Positions 16,801 through 29,292 of a DNA stretch of 64,000 nt are shown here, piece after piece. Numbering within the stretch: the stretch's first letter is position 1; every line of letters begins with the position of its first letter. The notes beneath the pieces are model-generated. The model was not told the origin of the DNA. It worked only from the letters and a program-made list of their open reading frames with translations, and ran no database searches. The DNA is taken from NCBI RefSeq assembly GCF_035825295.1, contig NZ_JAYMGI010000002.1:6710001-6774000 (forward strand), written 5' to 3'. Source of the stretch: Actinacidiphila sp. DG2A-62 (GTDB lineage Bacteria; Actinomycetota; Actinomycetes; Streptomycetales; Streptomycetaceae). Made by a program: the position numbers and the translations under genes.

Positions 16801-18393
16801 ATGCCCGAACCCCGTACCGTCGCTCTTGTCACGCTCGGCTGCGCCCGTAACGAGGTGGACTCGGAAGAACTGGCCGGCCTCGCGGCGGACGGCTGGCGAC
16901 TGGTCGAGGACGCCGCCGAGGCCGACGTGGCGGTGGTGAACACCTGCGGCTTCGTCGACGCGGCCAAGAAGGACTCCGTCGACGCCCTGCTGGAGGCCAA
17001 CGACCTCAAGGAACACGGCCGCACCCAGGCCGTCGTCGCGGTCGGCTGCATGGCCGAGCGGTACGGCAAGGAGCTGGCGGACGCGCTGCCCGAGGCGGAC
17101 GGCGTGCTCGGCTTCGACGACTACGCGGACATCTCCGACCGGCTGCGGACCATCCTGTCCGGCGGCGTCCACGCGCCCCACACGCCGCGCGACCGGCGCA
17201 AGTTGCTGCCGGTCAGCCCCGCCGAGCGGCAGCACACGCACGGCGTGGCGCTGCCCGGACACGGCGAGGCCGCGGCCCCGGCGGGCGCGGCCCCGGCGTC
17301 GGGGGCGCGCAGCGCGGACCACCGGGCGGGCATCGCCGCCGACGCCGACGCCTTCGCGTCGGGCGCCGAGGACCTGCCCGAGGGGCTCGCGCCAGCCTCG
17401 GGTCCGCGCGCGCCGCTGCGCCGCCGCCTGGGCTCCGGCCCGGTCGCCTCGGTGAAGCTCGCCTCCGGCTGCGACCGGCGCTGCACCTTCTGCGCCATCC
17501 CGTCCTTCCGCGGCTCGTTCATCTCCCGCCGCCCCTCCGACGTGCTGGGCGAGACCCGCTGGCTCGCCGGACAGGGCGTCAAGGAGGTCATGCTCGTCAG
17601 CGAGAACAACACCTCCTACGGCAAGGACCTCGGCGACATCCGGCTGCTGGAGAGGCTGCTGCCGGATCTGGCCGCCGTCGACGGCGTCGAGCGGGTGCGG
17701 GTCAGCTACCTGCAACCCGCCGAGATGCGCCCGGGGCTGATCGACGTGCTCACCGGCACGCCCGGCGTCGTGCCGTACTTCGACCTGTCCTTCCAGCACT
17801 CCGCGCCGGCCGTGCTGCGCCGGATGCGCCGGTTCGGCGACACCGACCGCTTCCTGGAGCTGCTGGACACCATCCGGGCCAAGGCGCCCAAGGCCGGCGT
17901 GCGGTCCAACTTCATCGTGGGCTTCCCCGGCGAGACGGAGGAGGACCTGGCCGAACTGGAGCGCTTCCTCACCTCGGCCCGCCTGGACGCCATCGGCGTC
18001 TTCGGCTACTCCGACGAGGACGGCACCGAGGCGGCCGGCCTCGACGGCAAGCTGGAGGAGGACGTGGTGGCCGCCCGGCTCGCCCGGGTCTCCCGGCTGG
18101 CCGAGGAGCTGACCGCGCAGCGCGCCGAGGAGCGGCTCGGGTCGACCGTGCGCGTCCTGGTCGAGGACGTGGACGAGGAGACCGGCGAGGTCACCGGCCG
18201 GGCCGACCACCAGGCGCCGGAGACCGACGGGCAGGTCCTGCTCACCGCCACCGGCGGCTGGTGGCGGCCCGCGCCCGGGATGTTCGTGACGGCGAAGGTG
18301 ACCGGGACCCAGGGCGTCGACCTGGTCGCGGAGCCGCTGGGCGTGCAGGACCCGGACACCGGCGCGGACGGCGCCGAGGGGGTGGCCAGATGA
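16801..18393 (+). CDS. rimO: RimO, ribosomal protein S12 methylthiotransferase
   Basis: A 530-residue radical-SAM enzyme that methylthiolates an Asp of ribosomal protein S12. The N-terminal UPF0004 domain supplies three Cys for one Fe-S cluster (LGC at 14, NTC near 50, GCM near 84). The radical-SAM motif CDRRCTFC has Cys about 224, 228 and 231. A C-terminal TRAM domain (VRVLVEDVDEETGEVTGRAD) ends the protein. An Ala/Gly/His-rich insertion at residues about 125-210 makes it longer than the roughly 440-residue E. coli enzyme. RimO rather than MiaB is indicated by the ENNTSYGKDLGD and SFQHSAP texts and by a separate miaB at 37.9 kb. TACTCT ends 6 nt before the ATG, so a leaderless transcript is likely. 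The stop overlaps the pgsA start (ATGA). Confidence 0.93.
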   Translation: MPEPRTVALVTLGCARNEVDSEELAGLAADGWRLVEDAAEADVAVVNTCGFVDAAKKDSVDALLEANDLKEHGRTQAVVAVGCMAERYGKELADALPEADGVLGFDDYADISDRLRTILSGGVHAPHTPRDRRKLLPVSPAERQHTHGVALPGHGEAAAPAGAAPASGARSADHRAGIAADADAFASGAEDLPEGLAPASGPRAPLRRRLGSGPVASVKLASGCDRRCTFCAIPSFRGSFISRRPSDVLGETRWLAGQGVKEVMLVSENNTSYGKDLGDIRLLERLLPDLAAVDGVERVRVSYLQPAEMRPGLIDVLTGTPGVVPYFDLSFQHSAPAVLRRMRRFGDTDRFLELLDTIRAKAPKAGVRSNFIVGFPGETEEDLAELERFLTSARLDAIGVFGYSDEDGTEAAGLDGKLEEDVVAARLARVSRLAEELTAQRAEERLGSTVRVLVEDVDEETGEVTGRADHQAPETDGQVLLTATGGWWRPAPGMFVTAKVTGTQGVDLVAEPLGVQDPDTGADGAEGVAR

Positions 18394-19103
18394 CGGAAGC
18401 CCCCGAGTCGCCGCCGGCGACGCCCGACCACCTCGGGGACCCGGCGACCGGCACGGCGAGCCTGCTGAACGTCGCCAACCTGCTGACGGTGATCCGTCTG
18501 GTCCTGGTTCCCGGCTTCGTCCTCCTGCTCGTGCACGGCGACGGTCACGACCCCGCCTGGCGCTCCTTCGCGTGGGCGGCCTTCGCCGTCGCGATGATCA
18601 CCGACCTCTTCGACGGGGAACTCGCCCGCCGCTACGGCCTGGTCACCGACTTCGGCAAGATCGCCGACCCGATCGCCGACAAGGCCATCATGGGCGCGGC
18701 GCTGGTCGGGCTGTCCGCGCTGGGCGACCTGCCGTGGTGGGTGACCGTCGTGATCCTGGTGCGCGAGCTGGGCATCACGCTCATGCGGTTCTGGGTGATC
18801 CGGCACGGCGTGATCCCGGCCAGCCGCGGTGGCAAGCTCAAGACGCTCACCCAGGGCGTCGCGGTCGGCATGTACATCCTGGTGCTCACCGGACCGCTGG
18901 CGTCGCTGCGCGCCTGGCTGATGGCCGCGGCGGTGGTGCTGACCGTCGTCACCGGCCTCGACTACGTCCGGCAGGCGATCGTGCTGCGCCGGGCCGGTCT
19001 GGAGGCGCGCCGGCGGCGGGCCGCGGCGGTGGTGGCCCGGGGCACGAAGGAGGAGGCGGCGGCGCACGAGGCGCACGCGCCGGGGCACGGGCAGGGCGTG
19101 TGA
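18390..19103 (+). CDS. pgsA: CDP-alcohol phosphatidyltransferase, PgsA-type
   Basis: A 237-residue integral membrane enzyme that makes phosphatidylglycerol phosphate from CDP-diacylglycerol and glycerol-3-phosphate. The family signature DG(x2)AR(x8)G(x3)D(x3)D is complete in DGELARRYGLVTDFGKIADP followed by IAD. There are about five membrane segments and a charged cytoplasmic tail. ATG 18390 overlaps the rimO stop by 4 nt, and the gene overlaps cinA by 4 nt, so the three genes are translationally coupled. The substrate could be another alcohol; the assignment rests on family and on the conserved rimO-pgsA-cinA order in streptomycetes. Confidence 0.9.
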   Translation: MTEAPESPPATPDHLGDPATGTASLLNVANLLTVIRLVLVPGFVLLLVHGDGHDPAWRSFAWAAFAVAMITDLFDGELARRYGLVTDFGKIADPIADKAIMGAALVGLSALGDLPWWVTVVILVRELGITLMRFWVIRHGVIPASRGGKLKTLTQGVAVGMYILVLTGPLASLRAWLMAAAVVLTVVTGLDYVRQAIVLRRAGLEARRRRAAAVVARGTKEEAAAHEAHAPGHGQGV

Positions 19104-19606
19104 GCGCCGGCGCGGCCCCGCAGGTGCTCGGCCTGCTCCGCGAGCGGGGCTGGACGCTGGCCGTCGCCGAATCCCTCACCGGCGGTCTGGTCGCCGCGGA
19201 TCTCGCCTCGGTCCCCGGTGCCTCACGCGCCTTCCGCGGGTCGGTGACCGCCTACGCCACCGACCTCAAGCACCGCCTGCTCGGCGTCGACGAACAGCTC
19301 CTGGCCGCAAGGGGAGCGGTGGACCCGCAGGTCGCGCGGCAGATGGCCGAGGGCGTACGGGACCGGCTGGGCGCCGATTGGGGCGCGTCGACCACCGGCG
19401 TCGCCGGCCCCGACCCGCAGGACGGCCGGCCGGTCGGCACGGTCTTCGTCGCGGTGGCGGGACCGCACGGAGCCGCCGTCCGGGCGCTGAGGCTGACCGG
19501 CGACCGTACCGCGATTCGTCGCGCATCCGTGACCGCGGTGCTGGAACTGCTCGCCGCGGAGGTGGGAAGGAGTACGGTTGCGGGTCCGGGCTCCGACGGG
19601 TCGTGA
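19100..19606 (+). CDS. cinA: CinA-family C-terminal domain protein (nicotinamide-nucleotide amidohydrolase type)
   Basis: A 168-residue protein made only of the CinA C-terminal (PncC-like) domain, which deamidates nicotinamide mononucleotide. AESLTGGLVAADLASVPGAS, GSVTAYATDLKHRLLGV and TTGVAGPDPQDGRPVGTVF are the family motifs. The N-terminal molybdopterin-binding-like domain of full CinA (about 400 residues) is missing, as is usual in actinobacteria. GTG 19100 overlaps the pgsA stop by 4 nt. It is the last gene of the rimO-pgsA-cinA operon. Confidence 0.9.
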   Translation: MSAGAAPQVLGLLRERGWTLAVAESLTGGLVAADLASVPGASRAFRGSVTAYATDLKHRLLGVDEQLLAARGAVDPQVARQMAEGVRDRLGADWGASTTGVAGPDPQDGRPVGTVFVAVAGPHGAAVRALRLTGDRTAIRRASVTAVLELLAAEVGRSTVAGPGSDGS

Positions 19607-19803
19607 GCGTCCTGCCGGAGCCGGTACGAGCGCGCAGACGGGCGCCGGGAGGAGTCCGGGGCCCCAGGAGAGGGAAGAAGACGGGGGGCAGTGATGTTTG
19701 CAGCCCAGAGTGAACACGTCTTTGCTCCCCGCACGGCCGGTGCCCGAGGCGGTACGGTGGGGCGAGAAGGAAGCGGCTACGCGGTCCGAGGAGGGAGCCA
19801 GCG

Positions 19804-20205
19804 ATGATCCTGCTCCGTCGCCTGCTGGGTGACGTGCTGCGTCGGCAGCGCCAGCGCCAGGGCCGCACTCTGCGTGAGGTCTCCTCGTCCGCCCGCGTGT
19901 CTCTCGGATACCTCTCCGAGGTCGAGCGGGGGCAGAAGGAGGCCTCGTCCGAGCTGCTCTCGGCGATCTGCGAGGCGCTCGACGTGCCGATGTCCGAAGT
20001 CATGCGCGAGGTCAGCGACGACCTCTCGCTCGCCGAGCTGGCCCAGTCGGCCGCGGCCGAGACCGCCGCGGCGCCGATGCGGCCGCTGCTGGGCTCCGTC
20101 ACCTCTGTGACGTCCGTCACCTCCGTCACGTCCGCACCGGACGAGCGGATCACCATCAAGGCGCCGAAGAAGTCGGCGGAGGCCGTCGACGTGGTCGCGG
20201 CGTAG
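19804..20205 (+). CDS. clgR: ClgR, XRE-family activator of Clp protease genes
   Basis: A 133-residue DNA-binding protein. Its helix-turn-helix (TLREVSSSARVSLGYLSEVE) and following helix (EASSELLSAICEALDVPMSE) match ClgR, which activates clp protease and other proteostasis genes in actinobacteria. The C-terminus ends VVAA. In S. lividans the terminal Ala-Ala of ClgR makes it a ClpP substrate, and the residues are retained here. Unusual is a TSV repeat (SVTSVTSVTSVTS, about residues 98-110) encoded by a 9-18-bp DNA repeat at 20098-20135. GAGGAGG stands 8-14 nt before the ATG. The position after cinA matches SCO5755. A hairpin terminator follows. Confidence 0.9.
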   Translation: MILLRRLLGDVLRRQRQRQGRTLREVSSSARVSLGYLSEVERGQKEASSELLSAICEALDVPMSEVMREVSDDLSLAELAQSAAAETAAAPMRPLLGSVTSVTSVTSVTSAPDERITIKAPKKSAEAVDVVAA

Positions 20206-20272
20206 CCGCCCTTCGTCGCACACGGCCCGAGGCGGCGCAGCACGCCTCCCGCCTTCGCCGAGCCTGCCGACG

Positions 20273-20320
20273 GCGGCTCCGTACCGGGTGAGCATCCCGG
20301 GCGGAGCCGCTGTTGCTTTT
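20273..20320 (+). terminator. terminator after clgR
   Basis: GCGGCTCCG (20273-20281) pairs with CGGAGCCGC (20302-20310). An inner CCGGG/CCCGG pair extends the stem, and a T-rich TGTTGCTTTT tail follows. It separates clgR from dps. Confidence 0.8.
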
Positions 20321-20325
20321 GCCAT

Positions 20326-20349
20326 GTGTACCGGCCGGGGGCAGGGTAG
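20326..20349 (+). promoter_or_regulatory. possible sigma-B-type stress promoter of dps
   Basis: GTGT (20326-20329), then 14 nt, then GGGTA (20344-20348) fits the S. coelicolor sigma-B-family consensus GNNT-N14-16-GGGTA. It lies about 75 nt before the dps start and after the clgR terminator. The motif is short and GC-rich DNA gives chance matches, so this is tentative. Confidence 0.35.
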
Positions 20350-20424
20350 GCGAAGGACACCAAGGGGGACGACGGGGGAGCACCAAGGCCACCTGTCGGC
20401 GTCGATCCGCGAGGAGACAAGCGC

Positions 20425-20895
20425 ATGAGTGTCGTGAAGAGCCCGCTGCCCGAGCAGTCCCGGAAGGTCGTCGGCGACGCCCTGCAAGGGGCGCTGGTCG
20501 ATCTCATCGACCTGTCGCTGATCGCCAAGCAGGTGCACTGGAACGTCATCGGCCCCCGGTTCCGCTCCATCCACCTGCAACTGGACGACGTGGTGGACGC
20601 CACCCGTGCGGCCTCGGACACCGTCGCCGAACGCGCCTCCGCGATCGGCGTGTCCCCTGACGGCCGCGCCGGCACCGTCGCCAAGTCCAGCGGCATCGAC
20701 ACGGTGACCGACGGCTGGGTCAAGGACGGCGAGGTCGTCGAGATCATGGTGGCCGCCCTGGACGCCTCGATCACCCGGATGCGGGAGCGGATCGAGGCCA
20801 CCGACGAGCCCGACCCGGTCACCCAGGACATTCTGATCGGCATCACGGCCGATCTGGAAAAGTTCCACTGGATGTTCCAGGCGGAGAACGTCTGA
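20425..20895 (+). CDS. dps: Dps-family ferritin-like DNA-protection protein
   Basis: A 156-residue mini-ferritin that forms dodecamers, oxidises Fe(II) with peroxide and protects the nucleoid. The ferroxidase region shows the family ligands His in KQVHWNVIGP and Asp/Glu in LDDVVDATRAASDTVAERA. Length and four-helix pattern are typical. A GAGGAGA Shine-Dalgarno lies about 8 nt ahead of ATG 20425. By position it corresponds to the DpsB-type protein of S. coelicolor (SCO5756). N- and C-terminal tails are short. Confidence 0.92.
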   Translation: MSVVKSPLPEQSRKVVGDALQGALVDLIDLSLIAKQVHWNVIGPRFRSIHLQLDDVVDATRAASDTVAERASAIGVSPDGRAGTVAKSSGIDTVTDGWVKDGEVVEIMVAALDASITRMRERIEATDEPDPVTQDILIGITADLEKFHWMFQAENV

Positions 20896-21191
20896 GGCCC
20901 GGCGATGGGTCCATGGGCGGAAGCCCTGGTCGTCGGCGGCTGGAGCCTGGGGCTCATACCGCTGCACGCCGTGCCGGTGCGCATGCCCGCGAGGGCGCGC
21001 GGCCGGGCGGCGCGGGGGCGGGCGCGGGGTCCGCGTCCGCCGCAGCGGTTCGGGCCGCCGGTGCGGCCCGAGCCTGGGCCGCTCTTGCGGCGTGAGCGGC
21101 CTGGAGCGGTGGGGTCGCCGGGTGCGTCGGCGCCGCCGCCCGGGGTGGCCGGGGCGACTGGGGCGGCCGGGACACCCGCCGGGCCTTCGGC

Positions 21192-22008
21192 TCAGGCGGC
21201 GCCCGATGAACCCGGCTCGGGGCCGGCCCCGCTGACAGCGGGGGCACCAGTACGCCACCCTGGCCCGGTCGCCCTGGCCGTGCTCCGCCTTCCTGACCGG
21301 TGTGCCGCACCTCAGACAGGGCTCGTGCTCGCGGCCGTACACCCAGTGCGTCCTGCCGCGCCGCGTGTCGCCGGTCGTCACATGGCCGGGGCGCGCCTTG
21401 TTCGCCTCCAGCAGGCGCTTGGCCAGCGCCACCAGCTTCTCCGGGGCCGAGACCTGCCCGAACGGCGTCCACGGCGTCACTCCGCGCAGGAAGGACAGCT
21501 CGGAGACGTACACATTGCCCACGCCCGCCAGATTGCGCTGGTCCAGCAGCGCTTCGCCGAGCGGGCGCTCCGGCTGCGCGGCCAAGGCGGCCAGCGCCCT
21601 GGCCGGGTCCCAGTCCGGGCCGAGCAGGTCGGGGCCGAGATGGCCCACGACGCCGTCCTCCTCCGCGGTCGGCAGCAGCTCCAGCACCGGCAGCCGGTAA
21701 CCCACGGCCGTGCGCGCGCTCGTGGCCAGCACCGCCCGCACCTGGTGGGCAGGCCCGCCGCGCCACCGCTCGCCCGGCGCGTACAGGTGCCAGGAGCCGT
21801 CCATCTGCAGGTGCGAGTGCAGCGTCAGCCCGCCCTCCAGCCTGGTCATCAGGTGCTTGCCGCGTGCGACGACCTCCAGCGTCGTGCGCCCTGCCAGCTC
21901 CACCGTCGCCAGCCGCGGCACCCGCAGATCGGCCCGCACCAGGGGCTCCCCGGCCAATGCGGCGTTCAACCGGTGTGCGGTCAGCCAGACCGTGTCTCCT
22001 TCGGGCAC
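21192..22008 (-). CDS. nei: Fpg/Nei-family DNA glycosylase/AP lyase (C-terminus probably frameshifted)
   Basis: A bifunctional glycosylase that removes oxidised bases. The GTG start at 22008 yields MPEGDTVW, so catalytic Pro2 and Glu3 are in place. The H2TH region (DQRNLAGVGNVYVSE, the Gly-Val-Gly-Asn turn) and the zinc finger (CLRCGTPV and CPRCQ) are present. The frame carrying the zinc finger has no stop for another 1.4 kb and would run antisense through dps, which is implausible. In the third frame a TGA at 21192-21194 would give a short natural-looking end (AGPEPGSSGAA). A one-base indel near 21215-21245 is therefore likely, and I use that end. It lies downstream of lhr on the same strand, a common actinobacterial pairing. 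Confidence 0.78.
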
Positions 22009-22143
22009 CTGTCCATCATGCCCGTGCCGCGCCCGGGGCGGCGCCTGCCCTCCCGGGGACGCGTCCCGGTCGCGCCGGCCGCCTCCCGCCACCGCACTGA
22101 CGCCACACTGGCACCGCCCTGACGGCGTCCCGTTCGGGGACGG

Positions 22144-26805
<4,662 letters not shown>

Positions 26806-26907
26806 GGCTCCCATCCTGCCTCGCGGGACCGACAGTCCGCTGGCCTCCGCGTCCGGCCTGTGGATAACTCCTGGCGCGGTCATACCGTCATGTCGTCACA
26901 ATGGCGT

Positions 26908-27768
26908 ATGAGCGACGGCGAGCGGGCACGGCACTGGGAGCATCCCGGGCTGCCCGGCGTCGACCTGCTCAGGGCCCGCTACATCCGCCACACCTTCGCC
27001 CGCCACGCGCACGACGGCTATGTCATCGCCGCGGTCACCGGCGGCGTCGAGGGCATCGGGCTGCCCGGCGGACCCGAGCGGGCCGGCCCCGGCCAGGTCG
27101 TGCTGATCAATCCCGAGGTCGCGCACACCGCCTACGCGGGGGCCGAGGGCGGCTGGAGCTACCGCGTGCTCTACCCGTCGCGCGAGGTCGTCGCCTCCGT
27201 GGCCGCCGAGACCACCGCCCTGCGGGGCACGCCCAGCTTCACCGCGCACGTCCTGGACGACCCCTGGGCCGCGCGCATGATCGCCGACGTGCACCGCGCC
27301 GCCGAGGGTGACGACCCGCTGGCCGCCGACACCGCCATGCGGCTGGTGGTGGCCCGGCTGCTCGCCGGGCACGCCGCCGCCTCCCCCTCGGCCCCGGCGC
27401 CCGCCGCGCCGCACGGCGCCGGTCCGGCCGCCGCGGCCCGCGCCCGCGACCTGCTCGCCGCCTCGCTGACCCGGCCGCCGAGCCTGTCACGTCTGGCCGC
27501 CGACACCGGCACCAGCCACTTCGCACTGCTGCGCGCCTTCAAACGCGCCTACGGGCTGCCGCCGCACGCCTGGCTGACCGGCGAACGCGTGCGGGTCGCC
27601 CGCCGGCTCCTGGAGGCCGGCCTCGGCCCCGCCGACACCGCTGCCGCCGTCGGCTTCACCGACCAGTCCCACCTGAACCGCCACTTCGGCCGCATCGTCG
27701 GCGTCCCGCCGGGGGCGTACCAGCGTGAGCGCAAGAACGTCCAAGACCGCGTCCGCCGCGATCCGTAG
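26908..27768 (+). CDS. AraC-family transcriptional regulator
   Basis: A 286-residue regulator. The N-terminal cupin-type effector domain (HTFARHAHDGYVIAAVTGG, PGQVVLINPEVAH) is followed by two C-terminal HTH motifs (LSRLAADTGTSHFALLRAFK and AAAVGFTDQSHLNRHFGRIV). It reads into azlC-azlD with a 10-nt gap. AraC members of this subtype often control an adjacent transporter, so azlCD is the likely target. ATG 26890 is an alternative start; neither has a clear Shine-Dalgarno, and a TACCGT at 26883-26888 could be a -10 box giving a very short leader. The effector is unknown. Confidence 0.87.
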   Translation: MSDGERARHWEHPGLPGVDLLRARYIRHTFARHAHDGYVIAAVTGGVEGIGLPGGPERAGPGQVVLINPEVAHTAYAGAEGGWSYRVLYPSREVVASVAAETTALRGTPSFTAHVLDDPWAARMIADVHRAAEGDDPLAADTAMRLVVARLLAGHAAASPSAPAPAAPHGAGPAAAARARDLLAASLTRPPSLSRLAADTGTSHFALLRAFKRAYGLPPHAWLTGERVRVARRLLEAGLGPADTAAAVGFTDQSHLNRHFGRIVGVPPGAYQRERKNVQDRVRRDP

Positions 27769-27778
27769 CGTCGGACGG

Positions 27779-28507
27779 GTGACCGCACCTTCCGTATCCC
27801 AGAGCAGCCCGGTTCCCCAGGAGCAGCCGTCCGCCGACCGCGCGGCCGTCGTGCGCGACGCGCTCGGCGTGGGTGTCGCCGTGGGCCTGTCGGGCTTCGC
27901 CTTCGGCGTCACCTCCGCCGGCGCCGGGCTCTCCCTGGCGCAGACCTGCGCGCTGTCCCTGCTGGTCTTCACCGGCGCCTCGCAGTTCGCCCTGGTCAGC
28001 GCGCTCGGCGCGGGCGGCAACCCCTTCGCCGCCGCGGCCGGAGCGCTCTTCCTCGGCACCCGCAACGCCTTCTACGGGCTGCGCCTGTCGCAGCTTCTGA
28101 GACTGCGCCCGGCCGTGCGCCCGCTGGCCGCCCAGTGGGTCATCGACGAGACCTCCGCCGTCGCCCTCGCCCAGCCCGACCGCTCCCGCGCCCGCCTCGG
28201 CTTCACGGTCACCGGCGCCACCCTGTACGCGCTGTGGAACCTGACCACCCTGGTCGGCGCGCTCGGGGCGTCCGCGCTCGGCGACCCCGACGCCTGGGGC
28301 CTGGACGCGGCGGGCCCCGCCGTCTTCCTCGCGCTGCTCGCGCCGATGGTGAAGGGCCGCACCGAGCGGGCCGTCGCGGGACTCGCCGTGGTGCTCGCCC
28401 TGGTGTGCCTGCCGCTGCTGCCCGCCGGCGTCCCCGTGCTCGTGGCAGCGCTGGCCGCGCCCGCGGTGCTGGCCGCCGCACGCCCGCGGACCCGGGCGGC
28501 GAGATGA
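27779..28507 (+). CDS. azlC: AzlC-family branched-chain amino acid exporter, large subunit
   Basis: A 242-residue protein with about six to seven membrane segments and the AzlC signature (SLLVFTGASQFALVSALGAG, LFLGTRNAFYGLRLS, WVIDETSAVALAQ). AzlC with AzlD forms a two-component exporter; in other bacteria it handles branched-chain amino acids or analogues. The GTG start at 27779 has TAGCGT ending 7 nt upstream, a leaderless-type arrangement, although read-through from the araC gene is also likely. It overlaps azlD by ATGA. Confidence 0.88.
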   Translation: MTAPSVSQSSPVPQEQPSADRAAVVRDALGVGVAVGLSGFAFGVTSAGAGLSLAQTCALSLLVFTGASQFALVSALGAGGNPFAAAAGALFLGTRNAFYGLRLSQLLRLRPAVRPLAAQWVIDETSAVALAQPDRSRARLGFTVTGATLYALWNLTTLVGALGASALGDPDAWGLDAAGPAVFLALLAPMVKGRTERAVAGLAVVLALVCLPLLPAGVPVLVAALAAPAVLAAARPRTRAAR

Positions 28508-28830
28508 GCGCCGCGGCCGACACCTGGACCGCCGTCGCGGTCACCGCCGCGGGCTGCTACGCGGTGAAGCTGACCGGCCTGTCCGTCCCCGCGGGGCTGC
28601 TCCAGCGGCCGGTGGTCAGGCGGCTCGCCGCCCTGGTCCCGATCGCCCTGCTGGCGGCGCTGACCGCGCTGCAGACGTTCGGCGCCGACGACCTGCGCCC
28701 GGTCCTCGACGCACGCTCGGCCGGGCTCGCCGCCGCGGCCCTCGCCCTGCTGCTGCGCGCCCCCTTCCTCGTGGTGGTCGCGGCCGCGGTGCTCGTCACC
28801 GCCGCCGTGCGCGCGATCGCCGGGGGATGA
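28504..28830 (+). CDS. azlD: AzlD-family small subunit of the exporter
   Basis: A 108-residue protein with three to four membrane helices (VTAAGCYAVKLTGL, VPIALLAALTALQTF, FLVVVAAAVLVTAAVRAIAG), the size and topology of AzlD. ATG 28504 overlaps the azlC stop. The last codons and stop are part of a 19-bp tandem duplication (28812-28846). Function follows AzlC. Confidence 0.88.
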   Translation: MSAAADTWTAVAVTAAGCYAVKLTGLSVPAGLLQRPVVRRLAALVPIALLAALTALQTFGADDLRPVLDARSAGLAAAALALLLRAPFLVVVAAAVLVTAAVRAIAGG

Positions 28831-28846
28831 CGCGATCGCCGGGGGA
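28812..28846 (+). repeat. 19-bp-period duplication spanning the azlD stop codon
   Basis: CGCGATCGCCGGGGGA occurs at 28812-28827 and again at 28831-28846. The azlD TGA (28828-28830) lies between the copies. Confidence 0.85.
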
Positions 28847-28972
28847 CAAGCCGCGCGGCGATCCGTACGCCGGTCCCCGGACAGGGTCTGTCGCCCCGTC
28901 GCCCCGTCCCCCGGATACGGCCGCGCGCACCGCCGCACCCGCCCTCGTGACGGCCGCGCCATACTGGCACCC

Positions 28973-29167
28973 ATGCGGCTGACGATTTTCTGGGAACGGA
29001 TGCGCGCGCAGTTCGGCGAGACCTATGCCGACTCCTTCGCCCGCGACCATGTGATGTCCGAACTGGGCGGCCGCACGGTGATGGAGGCGCTGGAGGCCGG
29101 CTGGGAGGCCAAGGACGTGTGGCGCGCGGTCTGCGTCGCGATGGACGTGCCCCAGGCCCGCCGCTGA
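28973..29167 (+). CDS. DUF3046 protein
   Basis: A 64-residue acidic, helical protein (MRLTIFWERMRAQFGETYAD, VMEALEAGWEAKDVWRAVC) matching DUF3046, a small family found upstream of recA in actinobacteria. The function is unknown. CATACT ends 7 nt before the ATG and no Shine-Dalgarno is seen, so a leaderless mRNA is likely. It is short but well conserved as a family, so the call is firm. Confidence 0.85.
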   Translation: MRLTIFWERMRAQFGETYADSFARDHVMSELGGRTVMEALEAGWEAKDVWRAVCVAMDVPQARR

Positions 29168-29292
29168 CGGCCCGCCGAGGGCGCGCGGGCGGGCCGCGCT
29201 CCCCGCGGATACGGGCCGTGCGCCGGTCCGCTCATTGGTGCAAATGGGTTGATATCAGGACTTGACGCCCGGCGGACCCCAGACTTGGCCCT

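Noticed and set aside
19777..21191. A 1.4-kb extension of the nei frame as a fused protein
   Set aside because: It is antisense to dps and clgR flanks and has low-complexity Arg/Pro sequence; a frameshift near the natural end explains it better.
20905..22122. 405-codon plus-strand frame after dps
   Set aside because: It is the complement of the nei gene and has a Pro/Arg/Ala-rich product with no family.
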